Source: Streptomyces sp. NRRL B-24484
GTDB lineage: Bacteria > Actinomycetota > Actinomycetes > Streptomycetales > Streptomycetaceae
Length of the DNA stretch: 39,502 bases
Direction: 5' to 3'
NCBI RefSeq assembly: GCF_000717715.1
Contig: NZ_JOAI01000084.1
Span: 1 to 39,502, forward strand
Every line of letters starts with the position of its first letter. Position 1 is the stretch's first letter. A program made the position numbers and the translations under genes. Positions 1 to 9,452 of this stretch are shown one piece after another. Under the pieces are notes generated by a model that was given only the letters and a program-made list of their open reading frames with translations, did no database searches and was not told the DNA's origin.

Positions 1-35
1 AAGGGCTCCAGCCGGGCCCACTGCTCGTCAGTCAT
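1..35 (-). CDS. IS5-type transposase, N-terminal 11 codons only
   Basis: Reading leftward from an ATG at 33-35 gives MTDEQWARLEPL, the usual start of IS5/IS4-type DDE transposases; the rest lies outside the window. The stretch from 36 to about 99, up to the run ending in ggcctag, is likely the left end of that insertion sequence including its terminal inverted repeat, but the partner end is not visible. Only the first residues support the family call, so subgroup and intactness are unknown. Confidence 0.6.
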   Translation of the reverse strand, partial: MTDEQWARLEP

Positions 36-130
36 GTCTCCACGTGCCACGGACCGCGATCATTCCACGCCCCGAACCCACTTTCGAAACACGGCCTAGT
101 ACTCTGCGTAACCGCTCGGGTGACCTGTGG

Positions 131-172
131 GCGGCCCCGGCAAGGACCTTTCGGAGTTCCTGCCGGGGCCGC
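131..172. terminator. GC-rich hairpin between IS edge and HTH gene
   Basis: Positions 131-142 (gcggccccggca) are the exact reverse complement of 161-172, and pairing continues imperfectly into the loop. A 12-bp stem with an 18-nt interval and no T-run is the usual look of a Streptomyces terminator. Its place argues that the open frame upstream of about 173 is not coding. Confidence 0.5.
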
Positions 173-241
173 GTGCTGTTCGGCCTGGCCACTCCGACAC
201 CGGAGGAGGCCCCGGACGACGCGGTCGAGACACTGGCGCTG

Positions 242-730
242 ATGAACCTTTCCCGCGCCAACTACGGCACTCCGCCGGTGCACGGCCGGGAGTGGATGCT
301 GCGTTACGTCGCCCAACAGGACCGCGAAGAAGGGCCGGCGGTGAGGGCGAGCGACGTGCACAGCCGATGGCAGCTTGATGCCGACGGCTGGGAGCAGCAC
401 CCTGGCTACGCCGCCGCTGGCTGGCGGATGGCGCTGGCCGGCGCCGTGTACGAGCAGCGCACCGTCCGTAGCTGGACGGAGGCCGACCTCGCCGAGGCGG
501 CCGGCCTCACCGAGGACCAGGTCGAGGACATCGAATGCTCCGGCGCCGACCCGACCCCCGACATCCTGCAGGCACTCGGCCACGCCTTCCGCGCCGACGT
601 CCTGTTCGCCACCGCCGGCCCCGAGCCCGGCGTCCGCTTCATCACCCACGACGACGGCCACAACGGACCCCACCACCAGGCCGCCCTGACCCTTCCGCTA
701 GTGGGTGACCTACAGACACGGCAGCTGTAG
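242..730 (+). CDS. Helix-turn-helix (XRE-like) protein, possibly truncated
   Basis: The translation contains an XRE-like helix-turn-helix around SWTEADLAEAAGLTEDQVED followed by a helix ending ALGHAFRADVLF, so a DNA-binding role is likely. The open frame runs back to position 44 through the IS edge and a hairpin, so that part is probably not coding. The ATG at 242 is chosen because it follows the hairpin, but it has no clear ribosome site; GTG at 173 is an in-frame alternative. The C-terminus after HDDGHNGPHHQ changes character and may run into unrelated DNA. The gene may have lost its 5' end to the neighbouring insertion. The target is unknown. Confidence 0.45.
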   Translation: MNLSRANYGTPPVHGREWMLRYVAQQDREEGPAVRASDVHSRWQLDADGWEQHPGYAAAGWRMALAGAVYEQRTVRSWTEADLAEAAGLTEDQVEDIECSGADPTPDILQALGHAFRADVLFATAGPEPGVRFITHDDGHNGPHHQAALTLPLVGDLQTRQL

Positions 731-815
731 TTCGTGCCCTTGGTGCTGTCGGTACTGGTCAGCGCGGAGACGGGGCTCGCGGAGATGACAGTGGCCACCG
801 CGATCATGACGAGGT

Positions 816-1137
816 GTGACTCACGATCTGACCCACCCGGTACCACCCCGGGCCCAACCGCTGCTCCGTGCTGCCCTCCACCTCTCCGCTCTCGCGAACG
901 CCGCCGGCCGACCCCTCTTCGGCGACCCTTACCAAGGCGGCCACCCCCACCTGACCAACCTCGCCGAGGTCTGCAGACTCCGCCCACCACAACCGCCCAC
1001 CCCTCGCAGCAAATCCCGCCCCCGCACCCGCCAAACCCAAGTGGCCGATCAGCAACGCCCACTACCACTACCCCTGGGCGTTCGAGGAGATCACCTACGG
1101 CTGCCCCCGCCCACCGCACCCCATCCGGCGCAAATGA
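816..1137 (+). pseudogene. Decayed gene fragment, family not recognised
   Basis: Two frames carry protein-like sequence that seems to belong together. One reads LLRAALHLSALANAAG and then GHPHLTNLAEVCRL (about 855-980). The other reads KPKWPISNAHYHYPWAFEE and continues to a TGA at 1135-1137. The second has good aromatic content, unlike an accidental frame. No start codon with a ribosome site is seen, and the IS256 element begins about 55 bp downstream. I read this as a frameshifted remnant, not a working gene, and cannot name it. Confidence 0.3.
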
Positions 1138-1193
1138 CTACCGGGCAGCACACCCCAACCCCCGATCGCTACTCCTCGCGTGTACCGCGTGGG

Positions 1194-2570
1194 TCTGTAC
1201 GGTGGCCGGTGTATCTCCCGATCAAGGAAGAGCACCTGATGAGCGACGTGATCGCCTCGGTTGAGGCGGTTGAAGAGGTTCGGCCGGTCGAGCTGTCGGC
1301 GGACCTGCTGGACGACCAGTTGATCGGGCAGCTGGTCGACCGGGCCCGCGCGAGCGGGCTCCAGTTGACCGGCGAGGGCGGGCTGCTGCAGCAGCTGACG
1401 AAGCGGGTGCTGGAGTCCGCCCTGGAGGGCGAGACCACCGACCACCTCGGCTACGAGAAGCACGACCGGGCCGGCGCGGGCAGCGGCAACAGCCGCAACG
1501 GCGTCCGGGCCAAGACCGTGCTCACCGACGTCGGCCCGGTCGAGATCGAGGTGCCTCGAGATCGCGAGGGCAGCTTCGATCCGCAGATCGTCAAGAAGCG
1601 CCAGCGGCGGCTGACCGGCGTCGACGAGATGGTGCTTTCGCTGTCCGCGCGGGGTCTGACGCACGGTGACATCTCCGCGCACCTGGCCGAGGTCTACGGG
1701 GCGAGCGTGTCCAAGTCGACCATCTCCACCATCACCGACAAGGTCATGGACGGGATGGCCGAATGGCAGAACGGCCCGCTCGACGCGATCTACCCGGTGA
1801 TCTTCATCGACTGCATCCACGTGAAGGTCCGCGACGGGCAGGTCGCCAACCGGCCGATCTACATCGCCCTCGCGGTGACCGTCGACGGCACCCGCGACAT
1901 CCTGGGCCTGTGGGCCGGCGACGGCGGCGAGGGCGCCAAGTACTGGCTCCAGGTCCTGACCGAGATCAAGAACCGCGGCGTCGAAGACGTGTGCATGGTC
2001 GTCTGCGACGGACTCAAGGGCCTGCCCGACGCCATCGGCACGGTCTGGCCGCAGGCCATCACCCGGACTTGCGTGGTTCACCTCATGCGGGCATCGTTTC
2101 GATACGCGGCCCGCCAGGACTGGGACAAGATCTCCCGCGCACTCAAGCCGATTTGCACCGCGCCGACCGCCGACGCCGCCGAGGACCGGTTCCTGGACTT
2201 CCAGGAGGAATGGGGCGCCAAGTATCCGGCGATCGTTCGACTCTGGTCGAACGCCTGGGCCGAGTTCGTGCCGTTCCTCCAGTTCGACGCGGAGATCCGG
2301 CGGGTCGTCTGCACGACCAACGCGATCGAGAGCGTGAACGCCCGCATCCGAAAGGCTGTCCGCGCCCGCGGACACTTCCTGAACGAGGCCGCGGCGCTCA
2401 AGTGCGTCTACATGGCCGTCATGAGCCTGGACCCCACCGGGCAGGGCCGCAAACGCTGGACCATGCGCTGGAAGCCCGCACTCCAGGCCTTCGACATCGC
2501 CTTCGACGGCCGGCTCTCCCTCGGCCGCCGGTAACTCACACAACACGAGATACACCAGTCGCTGGACACA
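1194..2570 (+). mobile_element. IS256-family insertion sequence
   Basis: The transposase gene is flanked by an inverted match. The sequence ggtgtatctc at 1208-1217 pairs with gagatacacc at 2547-2556, and about half of the 14 bases outside each also match, which places the ends near 1194 and 2570. A target duplication could not be fixed. One intact transposase fills the element, so it may be active. Confidence 0.65.
1239..2534 (+). CDS. IS256-family transposase
   Basis: A 431-residue protein with the full layout of the IS256/mutator transposase family. The N-terminal part has the GEGGLLQQLTKRVLESALEGE stretch-type segment and the DHLGYEKHD and SGNSRNG motifs. The DDE catalytic residues appear as Asp in VIFIDCIHVKV, Asp in VVCDGLKGLPDAI and Glu in TTNAIESVNARIRK. 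The open frame extends back to 816, but ATG 1239 begins the family's usual N-terminus (MSDVIASVE) and follows aaggaag. It catalyses movement of its own element by binding the terminal repeats. Length and catalytic triad are intact, so no decay is visible. Confidence 0.92.
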   Translation: MSDVIASVEAVEEVRPVELSADLLDDQLIGQLVDRARASGLQLTGEGGLLQQLTKRVLESALEGETTDHLGYEKHDRAGAGSGNSRNGVRAKTVLTDVGPVEIEVPRDREGSFDPQIVKKRQRRLTGVDEMVLSLSARGLTHGDISAHLAEVYGASVSKSTISTITDKVMDGMAEWQNGPLDAIYPVIFIDCIHVKVRDGQVANRPIYIALAVTVDGTRDILGLWAGDGGEGAKYWLQVLTEIKNRGVEDVCMVVCDGLKGLPDAIGTVWPQAITRTCVVHLMRASFRYAARQDWDKISRALKPICTAPTADAAEDRFLDFQEEWGAKYPAIVRLWSNAWAEFVPFLQFDAEIRRVVCTTNAIESVNARIRKAVRARGHFLNEAAALKCVYMAVMSLDPTGQGRKRWTMRWKPALQAFDIAFDGRLSLGRR

Positions 2571-2851
2571 CCCTCCTCCTCGCCTGAGTCACAGCCCATT
2601 ACCACCGATTACGGGACAGATCCGTTGATTTGACACTCCCATATGCGGCGTGTGGGTTGCGGTGGTGGTGCGTCACCTGTTTTCAGTGGTTGGTGTCCTG
2701 GCTGGTGCTGGTCAGGGAGGGATGTGGTGAAGGCTGGTGGCGGGTTGGTGGTGAAGGATGGTGTCGTTGCCCGGTGACGCCTGGTTGTCGCCTGTTATAG
2801 CGGGGTGGATGGCAGCTGCCGGCGGGTTCTTGCTGTTGATCGGCCGCAGGG

Positions 2852-4266
2852 CTATGGCAGGGGGCCGAGGCTGCCGTCGATGAGGGTCTCTGTGATGAGG
2901 GGGCGGTCTCGGAGGGTGAGGATCTCGTTGGCCAAGGCGATGATCGGGCGGGGTCCCGGTCGCCGTGCACCCTGATGGCGGCGGCCGACAGGTCGTGCGG
3001 GACGGCGTCGGCGTCGAGCAGGACGCGCCGGTCCTGCGGGGCCAGTTCCAGGAACTCCAGTCCGGTCAGCTCGGCGATTTCCAGCGGGTCGGGGAGTGCC
3101 CCTGGGTGGGCGGACAGGGTGCGCAGGCGGGGCAGCCCGTAGAAGGGGGCCAGGCTGAACGGTTCGCCGTCCTGCGCGCCGATGCCGAGGACCTCCAGAT
3201 CTGGGTGGACGGCGGCCTCGACGTGGTTCTGGTGATGGACGCTCGCCACGAAGGGCAGCGGGTGGAGGTTCCGTCTCCGGCGGGGTTCCCGGTCCCGGTC
3301 CGGGTGCAGTACCAGGTCGGTGAGGGATTCGGCGAGCAGGTGGGCGCCGATGCTCTGTTCGTGGTCGAGCACGATGATCTGCCCGGTGTGGCCGCGGGGG
3401 CCCGGGGTCAGGTCGACGGCGATTCGGTTGCCGCCACCGGTGTCGCCGATGACGATCCATCCGGGCGAGACGACCAGGTCCTGCACGGCGGCGTCGGGCG
3501 AGGTGAGGGCCACCTCCATCGCCGCGTACTTCCACGGCAGGGCACGCTCCGAGGCGTCGGCGATGGCGAGGCTGTTCAGGGCCCCGAGCTCGAAGCCGAC
3601 CGCGGCGAAGACGCGGGACTTCGCCTCGTAGTCGTTCCTCCAGTCCTGCCACCGTGCGTGAGTCACCCGGTAGAGCACCTTGATCTCCTCGGGCAGCGCC
3701 ACGCCGAGGCTCGCCTCCGCGGCGGGGATCTCCTCCTCGGTGGCGCCGTTCTCGCCGGGGATCCGCCCGCGGAGCGTTCGTTCCAGCAGGGCCAGGTCCA
3801 CGGACGGGGCCGGCCGTGCATCTGGCACCGCCTCGGGCAGGCGGCGCCACGGCTCGGGTACGGCGCCCTCGGTCAGGATCAGCGCGCCCGGGTGGGCGCT
3901 GCCGGAGCCGGGTTCGGCGGCGGGGCCGTAGTCGAACAATTGGAGCACCGTCCGCCCGCTTGGGGCGATCTCCACGGTGAACGCGATGTCATCGACCCTG
4001 GCCGGTACGAGCGCCTGCCGTACCCGGTTGGTCGCGGTGAACTCCTCCCGGCTGTCCGGCATCGGCACGCCGGACGTCAGCATGGCCCGGAGCGACCCTC
4101 TCCGCAGGGGCATGCTCCACGAGCCGCGGCCGATCCTCCCCGCCACGTGGCCACCCGGTACGGCGAGACGCTCCGCGTGGGCTGCCCGTAGGAGCCGCAG
4201 CAGGGGCTCCCAGGTGGCGAAGTCGTGCAGCGAGGACAAGGGGGCCTCCGACGGTCCGGTGATCAC
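2852..4266 (-). pseudogene. SMI1/KNR4-type (SUKH) protein, frameshifted near its C-terminus
   Basis: The central part (ATEEEIPAAEASLGVALPEE, then SPGWIVIGDTGGGNRIAVDL) is a SMI1/KNR4-like domain, a fold common in immunity proteins of polymorphic toxins and in regulatory proteins. The N-terminal 150 residues form a separate unnamed region. Around 2945-2956 the frame breaks. The SMI1 frame runs on into low-complexity sequence to 2683, while the next frame supplies a sensible ending, IIALANEILTLRDRPLI to the TAG at 2852-2854. One missing base, or a sequencing error, explains both. GTG 4264-4266 (VITGPSEAPL) is the likely start; the frame upstream belongs to another remnant. No toxin gene is adjacent. 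Confidence 0.6.
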
Positions 4267-4385
4267 GGCGGCGGCGATTATGCCGCTACGGCCTCGCCAT
4301 CTGATCCCGGCCCCATCTGGAACAGCCCGACAACTCGGTGTCCAGCCAGCCGAGTACGATGCTTTGCCCAGACGAATGCGGCCGC

Positions 4386-4684
4386 CTACCAGGCCACGCC
4401 CAGAGCCTCCAGCTGTCCGAGCTGCTCCGCGGTGAGCTTGTCGCTCCGGGCCCGAGTGTTGTTGAGCCAGATACCCAACGACGTCCCTCCCTCGCATGCC
4501 CCTCCCGCTCGGCGAGCGCCGCGAGGTGGATCCGGAACCGGTCCGTGCGGGACGTCTTCGGCTTCGCCTCCGCCGCGGCCCTCGCCGCCACCAGCTCGGG
4601 GTCCTCGGCGATGCCGATCGCCGCCAGCAGGTCCCGCATCCCCTCACCCAGGCCCTCGCCAACCCCGACGGCTACGCCGCCCAC
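4386..4684 (-). pseudogene. C-terminal remnant with helicase-associated domain, frameshifted
   Basis: The reading frame DLLAAIGIAEDPELVAARAA followed by LAALAEREGHARE matches the helicase-associated (HA) repeat at the C-terminus of many Streptomyces DEAD/DEAH-like helicases. After a frame change near 4480, a second frame gives the standard ending, WLNNTRARSDKLTAEQLGQL then EALGVAW and TAG at 4386-4388. No helicase core is present upstream. This is the tail of a helicase-type gene, broken by a frameshift and lacking its catalytic part, so it is very probably non-functional. Confidence 0.6.
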
Positions 4685-4875
4685 CCTGCGTCGCGACGAA
4701 GCCGAGCGAGCCGGGAGGCTGAACGCAAGGTCGGCCTCGACGGGAGTATCCCCTTCCCCGACCTCGGCCAGGCCGCTGCCCCCCAGCCACCACCCCGTCC
4801 TTGCTGCGCCGACACCTGCTCCGACCGCGCCTCGGCGCCGCTTCTTCTGCCCCTGACCGTGTCAGGTTGGGTCGG

Positions 4876-7656
4876 CTATTCGTTGGCCTTTCCCAGCTCT
4901 TCCTCGGCTTCAGCCTCGGCGCCGGCCCGCCGGTAGGCCTCGGCGGAGGCCTCGCGCGTAGCCCGGACCTCGCCGGCCGGGCGTCCGGCTGCCTGCAGGG
5001 TGTCGGCGAGTTCGCCGAGCGCCTCACCCTCGTGGTACGCGTCGTCCAGCTCATGGAACACGGCGACAGCACGCTCACCGGCCTCCACCGCCCGCTCCAC
5101 CTCTCCCGCCCCCCGCAATGCGGTGCCGAGGTTGTTCCACACCCCGCCTTCGCCATGGCGGTCGCCGAGGGCTTGGCGGATGTCGAGGGCGTGTTGGTGA
5201 GCGTTGAGGGCGTCGTCGAAGCGCCGCAACCGCTTGAGAACGGTGCCGAGGTTGTTCCACGCCCGGCCTTCGAGGTGGCGGTCGCCGAGGTCGTGGTGGA
5301 TGTCGAGGGCGTGCTGGTGGGCGTTGAGGGCGTCGTCGAAGCGCCGCAACTCCGCCAGAGCGTTGCCGAGGTTGTTCCAGGCCATGCCTTCGAGGTGGCG
5401 GTCGCCGAGGTCGTGGTGGATGTCGAGGGCGTGCTGGTAGGTGTTGAGGGCGTCGTCGAAGCGCCGCAACTCCGCCAGAGCGTTGCCGAGGTTGTTCCAC
5501 GCCCCGCCTTCGAGGTGGCGGTCGCCGAGGTCGCGGTGGATGTCGAGGGCGTGCTGGTGGGCGTTGAGTGCTTCGTCGAAACGCCGCAGCCCTCTGAGGG
5601 CGAGGCCGAGGTTGTTCCAGGCCGTGGCTTCGAGGTGGCGGTCGCCGAGGTCCCGGCGGATGTCGAGGGCGTGTTGGATGGCGTTGAGGGCGTCGTCGAA
5701 GCGCCGCAACCCCTTGAGAACGGAGCCGAGGTTGTTCCACGCACTGCCTTCGGCACGGCGGTCGCCGAGGTCGCGGTAGATGTCGAGGGCGTGTTGGTGG
5801 GCGTTGAGGGCGTCGTCGAAGCGCCGCAACTCCCGGAGGGCGAGGCCGAGGTTGTTCCACGCCCGGCCTTCGCCATGGCGGTCTCCGAGAGAGGTGGCCG
5901 CGTTGCGGGCAAGCGTGGCAACGTCCAGGGCGTCCTGCAAATACCGACGCGAACGCAGGTATCCCCCCAGGAAGTGGGCCAGGCTCATGGTGACCTCGTG
6001 GTGGCCGGAGGCGTGCGCGGTGTGGACGGCGGCCACGAGGTTGGCGCGCTCTGCATCCAACCATTCCATCGCTGTGCCCCGGTTGGGGAAGCGGTTCTTG
6101 TCCCCGCCCGTGCTGAGGTTGAGGTGGGCGTCGGCGGCTTGCACCGTGCGGGCGTAGTAGTTGAGGAGATGGGTGAGGGCTTTGGCACTGGCCTGCGGGC
6201 TTTGCTGGGCTTGTTCGGTGGCGTAGGCGCGGACGAGGTCGTGCATGCTCCACCGGCCACTGTCCGGGTCCTGCCGCACCAGGCTCCCCCTGACCAGCGC
6301 AGCCAGCCGCATCCGGATGTCCCTGGCCTTACCCACCCCGCTGAGCGCCACGACCGCCTCCAGCGACATATCTGGCCCCGGGACCACCGCAAGCAGCCGA
6401 AACAACTCCTCCTGCGGCGCCGTTAGACGCCGCACCGACCGTTCCAGGACACCGCGCACGGCACGCGAGCCATCGTCCAGCACATCCAGCCGCTCCGCCG
6501 GGTCATGCAGCTCGTCGGCGAGCGCGGCCAGCTTCAGCGAACGGTCAGCGACAAGCTGCGCGGCGGCGATCTGCAAAGCCAGCGGCAAATACCCGCACAG
6601 CTCCGCAACCCTGGCCGTGCCGATGGGGTCGGCGGCGATCCGGCCGTCGCGAGGCAGAACCAGCCGCACCGCGGCGTCGACCAGACCAACGGCTTGCTCC
6701 GGAGCGAGGACATCGAGATCAACCAAACGCGCACCGAGCACGGCCGCGAACTCGTCCCGTGAGGTGACCAGGAGACGGTGCGGACCCGCCGGTACCAGGT
6801 GCTCGACCTGGCTGGCGGCGGAGACGTTGTCGGCAATCACCAGCACCCGCTCCCCGGCCCGGGTACGGGTGGCAAGCTCGGCGCGGTAGAGGGCTGCGCG
6901 CTGGGCTTCTTCCGGGGGGATCTGGGAGGTGTCGACGCCGAGTTGGCGCAGGACGTCGTCCAAGGCGCGCCCGGCGTCGGTCGGTGTGTCGTCGTAGCCG
7001 CGCAGGTCGAGGAAGACGGCTCCGGTGAACGCCCCGTCCACGAGGGCGCGGTGGCCGGCGGCGAGGGCGAGTGTGGTCTTGCCGATCCCGCCCATGCCCC
7101 GCACCGCCGCCGTCACCACTACCGCGGCAGCAACGGTTCCGGGGCACTCGGGCTCCGGGTCTCCGAGTGGGTCGAGCAGAGTGAGCAGGTCGTCCAGTTC
7201 CTTCCCGCGTCCGGTGAATCCCGCCGCGACCCCTGGAAGTGGGGGGAGCGGCGGCAACTCGGGGGACGCCGACGGGACGGAAGGACCGTCCGGTGCGGTG
7301 CCCGGGATTTTCTCTTTGCTGGCGCGGTCGAATTCTTCGGCAAGTGTGACCATCCGGGTGTAGGAGTTTTTCCATTCGACGAGGTCGGTGCGGGCCGCGG
7401 TAAGGACTTTCACGGTGCTTTCGTCGTGTTTCCTGCAGGCGCAGACGAACGCGGAAACGAATTCCCAGTCGTACACGCGGAAGACGCCTGCCCGGCCTTT
7501 TTGAAGCTCGCTGATCGCCGTCCCCGTGAGTTTCCCGTCCTCATCGGCCGCGATGAGCTGGGGTCCGCTGGGGTTGCCAGCGTCCCGGCGGAGCTGGTCC
7601 AGGCGCTGCCCGAACTCCCGCAGCACCCGCTGCGACTCTGCGCTCTCACCGGCCAA
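4876..7656 (-). CDS. NB-ARC / TPR STAND ATPase
   Basis: A 926-residue STAND protein. Residues 1-100 form a small N-terminal region with an XRE-like look. The NB-ARC core has a P-loop GMGGIGKTT at 187-195, Walker B-like VLVIADN at 271-277, sensor LLVTSRD near 295-301 and the GYLPLAL motif near 355-361. The C-terminal part carries TPRs, six of them nearly identical 40-residue units at about 593-832 (AWNNLG...LRRFDDALN...HALDI), plus diverged units on either side. Such proteins oligomerise on ATP binding and signal or regulate; which partner is used here is unknown. The start is TTG at 7654-7656, with aaggggg eight bases before it. No catalytic effector domain is recognisable at the N-terminus. 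Confidence 0.85.
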   Translation of the reverse strand: MAGESAESQRVLREFGQRLDQLRRDAGNPSGPQLIAADEDGKLTGTAISELQKGRAGVFRVYDWEFVSAFVCACRKHDESTVKVLTAARTDLVEWKNSYTRMVTLAEEFDRASKEKIPGTAPDGPSVPSASPELPPLPPLPGVAAGFTGRGKELDDLLTLLDPLGDPEPECPGTVAAAVVVTAAVRGMGGIGKTTLALAAGHRALVDGAFTGAVFLDLRGYDDTPTDAGRALDDVLRQLGVDTSQIPPEEAQRAALYRAELATRTRAGERVLVIADNVSAASQVEHLVPAGPHRLLVTSRDEFAAVLGARLVDLDVLAPEQAVGLVDAAVRLVLPRDGRIAADPIGTARVAELCGYLPLALQIAAAQLVADRSLKLAALADELHDPAERLDVLDDGSRAVRGVLERSVRRLTAPQEELFRLLAVVPGPDMSLEAVVALSGVGKARDIRMRLAALVRGSLVRQDPDSGRWSMHDLVRAYATEQAQQSPQASAKALTHLLNYYARTVQAADAHLNLSTGGDKNRFPNRGTAMEWLDAERANLVAAVHTAHASGHHEVTMSLAHFLGGYLRSRRYLQDALDVATLARNAATSLGDRHGEGRAWNNLGLALRELRRFDDALNAHQHALDIYRDLGDRRAEGSAWNNLGSVLKGLRRFDDALNAIQHALDIRRDLGDRHLEATAWNNLGLALRGLRRFDEALNAHQHALDIHRDLGDRHLEGGAWNNLGNALAELRRFDDALNTYQHALDIHHDLGDRHLEGMAWNNLGNALAELRRFDDALNAHQHALDIHHDLGDRHLEGRAWNNLGTVLKRLRRFDDALNAHQHALDIRQALGDRHGEGGVWNNLGTALRGAGEVERAVEAGERAVAVFHELDDAYHEGEALGELADTLQAAGRPAGEVRATREASAEAYRRAGAEAEAEEELGKANE
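5161..5880 (-). repeat. Six 120-bp tandem repeats coding for TPRs
   Basis: Six units of exactly 120 bp, each beginning gtcgccgagg or a close variant on the plus strand, run from 5161 to 5880; a weaker seventh precedes 5161. They encode the 40-residue TPRs of the NB-ARC gene. Near identity at the DNA level, including third codon positions, points to recent duplication or ongoing unequal exchange, so copy number may vary between strains. Confidence 0.9.
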
Positions 7657-7994
7657 CGTATGTACCCCCTTGCTGACTGCCAGCCCACAGCGGCCGGCCG
7701 CAGCGTTCTCCTCCCACCGCGCAGGTGGACGGCCCCGAGGAGTGGCTCACCGAGCCGTCCAGAGCGCATGCCGTTCCAGGATGGTCCGCAGTAGCCCGCG
7801 CCCGTCCGCATCGGTCCGCGATCGTCCGCCGGACCGGCCTCTCACCCTAGTGCTCACCTGGGGGGATGCGGGGGTGTTTCCGGGATGATCCGGGTGTATC
7901 TGCAGATCGGCTCCAGGCCTTTCCTGGCCGGGATCGTGGTGGCCAAGCCGGCCGGCTGACCCGCACTCACCACAACCCGCCAGGGGAGGACCTG

Positions 7995-8204
7995 ATGTTC
8001 AGCAAGCAGTGGCACACCCACACCGACAAGACCCCGCACAGCACGGCAATCCCCGTCCAGCCGACCGCACCCCACCACGTCCCGGCCGAAGCCGAGACGC
8101 CCGGCGAACACCTCGCCGGGCAGATCGCCCGCGGCGCCGCCTCCGGCGTCACCCGCTCCGTCACCGACTGGATCATCGAGCAGCTCACCGAGAACTTCGG
8201 CTGA
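7995..8204 (+). CDS. Small protein, 69 residues, unknown function
   Basis: Start ATG 7995 is preceded by a near-perfect ribosome site, ggggagga at 7983-7990, which decides it over the longer open frame from 7866. The protein is hydrophilic and His/Pro-rich at the N-terminus and ends in a predicted amphipathic helix (SGVTRSVTDWIIEQLTENFG). No family is recognised and there is no signal peptide or membrane segment. It stands alone, head to head with the NB-ARC gene 338 bp away, and is followed nine bases later by a strong hairpin terminator. Ribosome site plus terminator make this a convincing monocistronic gene. Confidence 0.7.
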   Translation: MFSKQWHTHTDKTPHSTAIPVQPTAPHHVPAEAETPGEHLAGQIARGAASGVTRSVTDWIIEQLTENFG

Positions 8205-8212
8205 CCATCCAT

Positions 8213-8263
8213 GACCATCCCAGGGGGCCGGCGCCAGCACGACGCCGGCCCCCTGGGATGGTC
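8213..8263 (+). terminator. 21-bp perfect hairpin terminator
   Basis: Positions 8213-8233 pair without mismatch with 8243-8263 around a 9-nt loop. There is no T-run, as is normal for actinobacterial terminators. It ends the 69-residue gene just upstream. Confidence 0.8.
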
Positions 8264-9171
8264 GTCCCTCTGCGTGGCCGGTGCAGAATTCCGTTATCAT
8301 CAGAACCTGATTCCCCGAATTCGATGCGGTTTTCGGAGATGGGCACAGGACCTGAGGCGGGATCTGCTAACAGTGAGTTTCTTGGTGCGCGTCGGGGGAG
8401 TGGCAGTGGTGGGGCGTCGGTGTTTTGGCAGTGGTTGAGGTCTTGTTTCTGCTGGTTGGCTGCCCGGTGTTGACTGTCGTGGTTTGTCGTTTGGGTGCTG
8501 TCATGGTTGTCGTTTGTGCTGGTCGTGGTGGTGTCGCCTGGTATGGATGGTCGGGGTCCGGGCGGTGCTGTTAGCGCATGTCGTTTGTTGCTGTCAGGGG
8601 TTTGGCGTTTTCGGTGTCGTGGCTGGTGGTGGCCTGTCCAGAACCCAAATTTTGAGCCGCTGCCGACAGGAGGAGTTGTTACGAGTTTCGCTACTTCATC
8701 AAGGCGCCGCGCAAGCGCGGCGCGGCACTCGCCCGCCTCCTGTCTTCACCTCGGCGTGCGCGGCGGCCGGCGGTGCCGCAAGGAGCGGCAGAGAGAAGCA
8801 TGGGGCTCCGCCCCAGACCCCGGCCTTATCTCGGAGGGGGAGGGGGCAGGCGCATCGTCAATGTGGTGAGGGTACGGGGTCGCGGGACGGCCCCCTCCTC
8901 GACCGGACACCCAAGGGCGTACCCGGAACCTGGGGCCCGGCCTTCGACCGCGCGCAAAAGTGGCCGACCTGGAGGCAGGAGCCGAGCCCCCAGAACCCGG
9001 GTGCGGCGAAGCTGCCCGATCGAGGAGGGGGCCACCCCGCTCAGCCTGGAGTGTGCTGGTGGCGGCTCTTCGCGATTGGCTCAGCCCGGACACCAGCCAG
9101 AGTCGCTCTGCTACCCGCGCGATACTCCCCGCACACAAGCAGGAGCCGCGGCGAACAGCGGTCGATTGGAG
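8264..9171. other. Gene-poor stretch with inverted repeats
   Basis: No reading frame here has a ribosome site or a convincing protein. From about 8340 to 8640 the plus strand is unusually rich in G and T. A hairpin with a 9-bp stem (8704-8712 with 8715-8723) lies inside a wider 9-bp pairing (8665-8673 with 8736-8744). A short protein-like string, EFRYFIKAPRKRGAALARLL, spans the same hairpin in one frame and may be a gene relic. ggggctccgcccc at 8803-8815 is a common Streptomyces intergenic palindrome. A 14-bp inverted repeat links 8889-8902 and 9020-9033. Confidence 0.5.
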
Positions 9172-9414
9172 ATGGAAGTGGCCAGGCTGATTCTCGTGGC
9201 TCTCTGGTTCGTCATTGCCATTGGCGGAGGGCTCCTTGCCGCATGCAACTTCGGAGGGCTGGCGGAGAGGATCTTCGATCTCCTTGACTCCTACTCCCTG
9301 ACCTCTGGGGCTACGCCGAGGACCGTACGCATCATTGGCGGCGGATTTGTAGCAATCTCCACGGCCGGGATCTTTGTCATAGCGCTCTCCCACGCGCAGG
9401 GACTCAATCACTGA
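9172..9414 (+). CDS. Small membrane protein, 80 residues
   Basis: The open frame extends much further upstream, but membrane-protein character begins at ATG 9172 (MEVARLILVALWFVIAIGGG). A weak ribosome site, gattggag, sits right before it. Two membrane segments are visible, about residues 5-25 and 56-75, joined by a loop with FGGLAERIFDLLDSYSLTSG. The layout suggests both ends face the same side. No family is recognised and the neighbours give no hint of a role. Composition is less GC-skewed than neighbouring frames, which supports real coding. Confidence 0.5.
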   Translation: MEVARLILVALWFVIAIGGGLLAACNFGGLAERIFDLLDSYSLTSGATPRTVRIIGGGFVAISTAGIFVIALSHAQGLNH

Positions 9415-9452
9415 GCTCAGCCGACGACCAGCCTCACCATTTGCCGGTCGAT

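Noticed and set aside
731..807. Signal-peptide-like leftward frame beginning MIAVATVISASPVSALT
   Set aside because: No ribosome site, and the following residues run antisense through the HTH gene; the resemblance is probably chance.
816..1238. Extended N-terminus for the IS256 transposase
   Set aside because: The frame is open but crosses the likely left IS end and is low in protein-like character; the family N-terminus starts at 1239.
5075..6253. Long Pro/Arg/His-rich open frames antisense or out of frame to the TPR repeats
   Set aside because: They mirror the 120-bp repeats and have the skewed composition of shadow frames in high-GC DNA.
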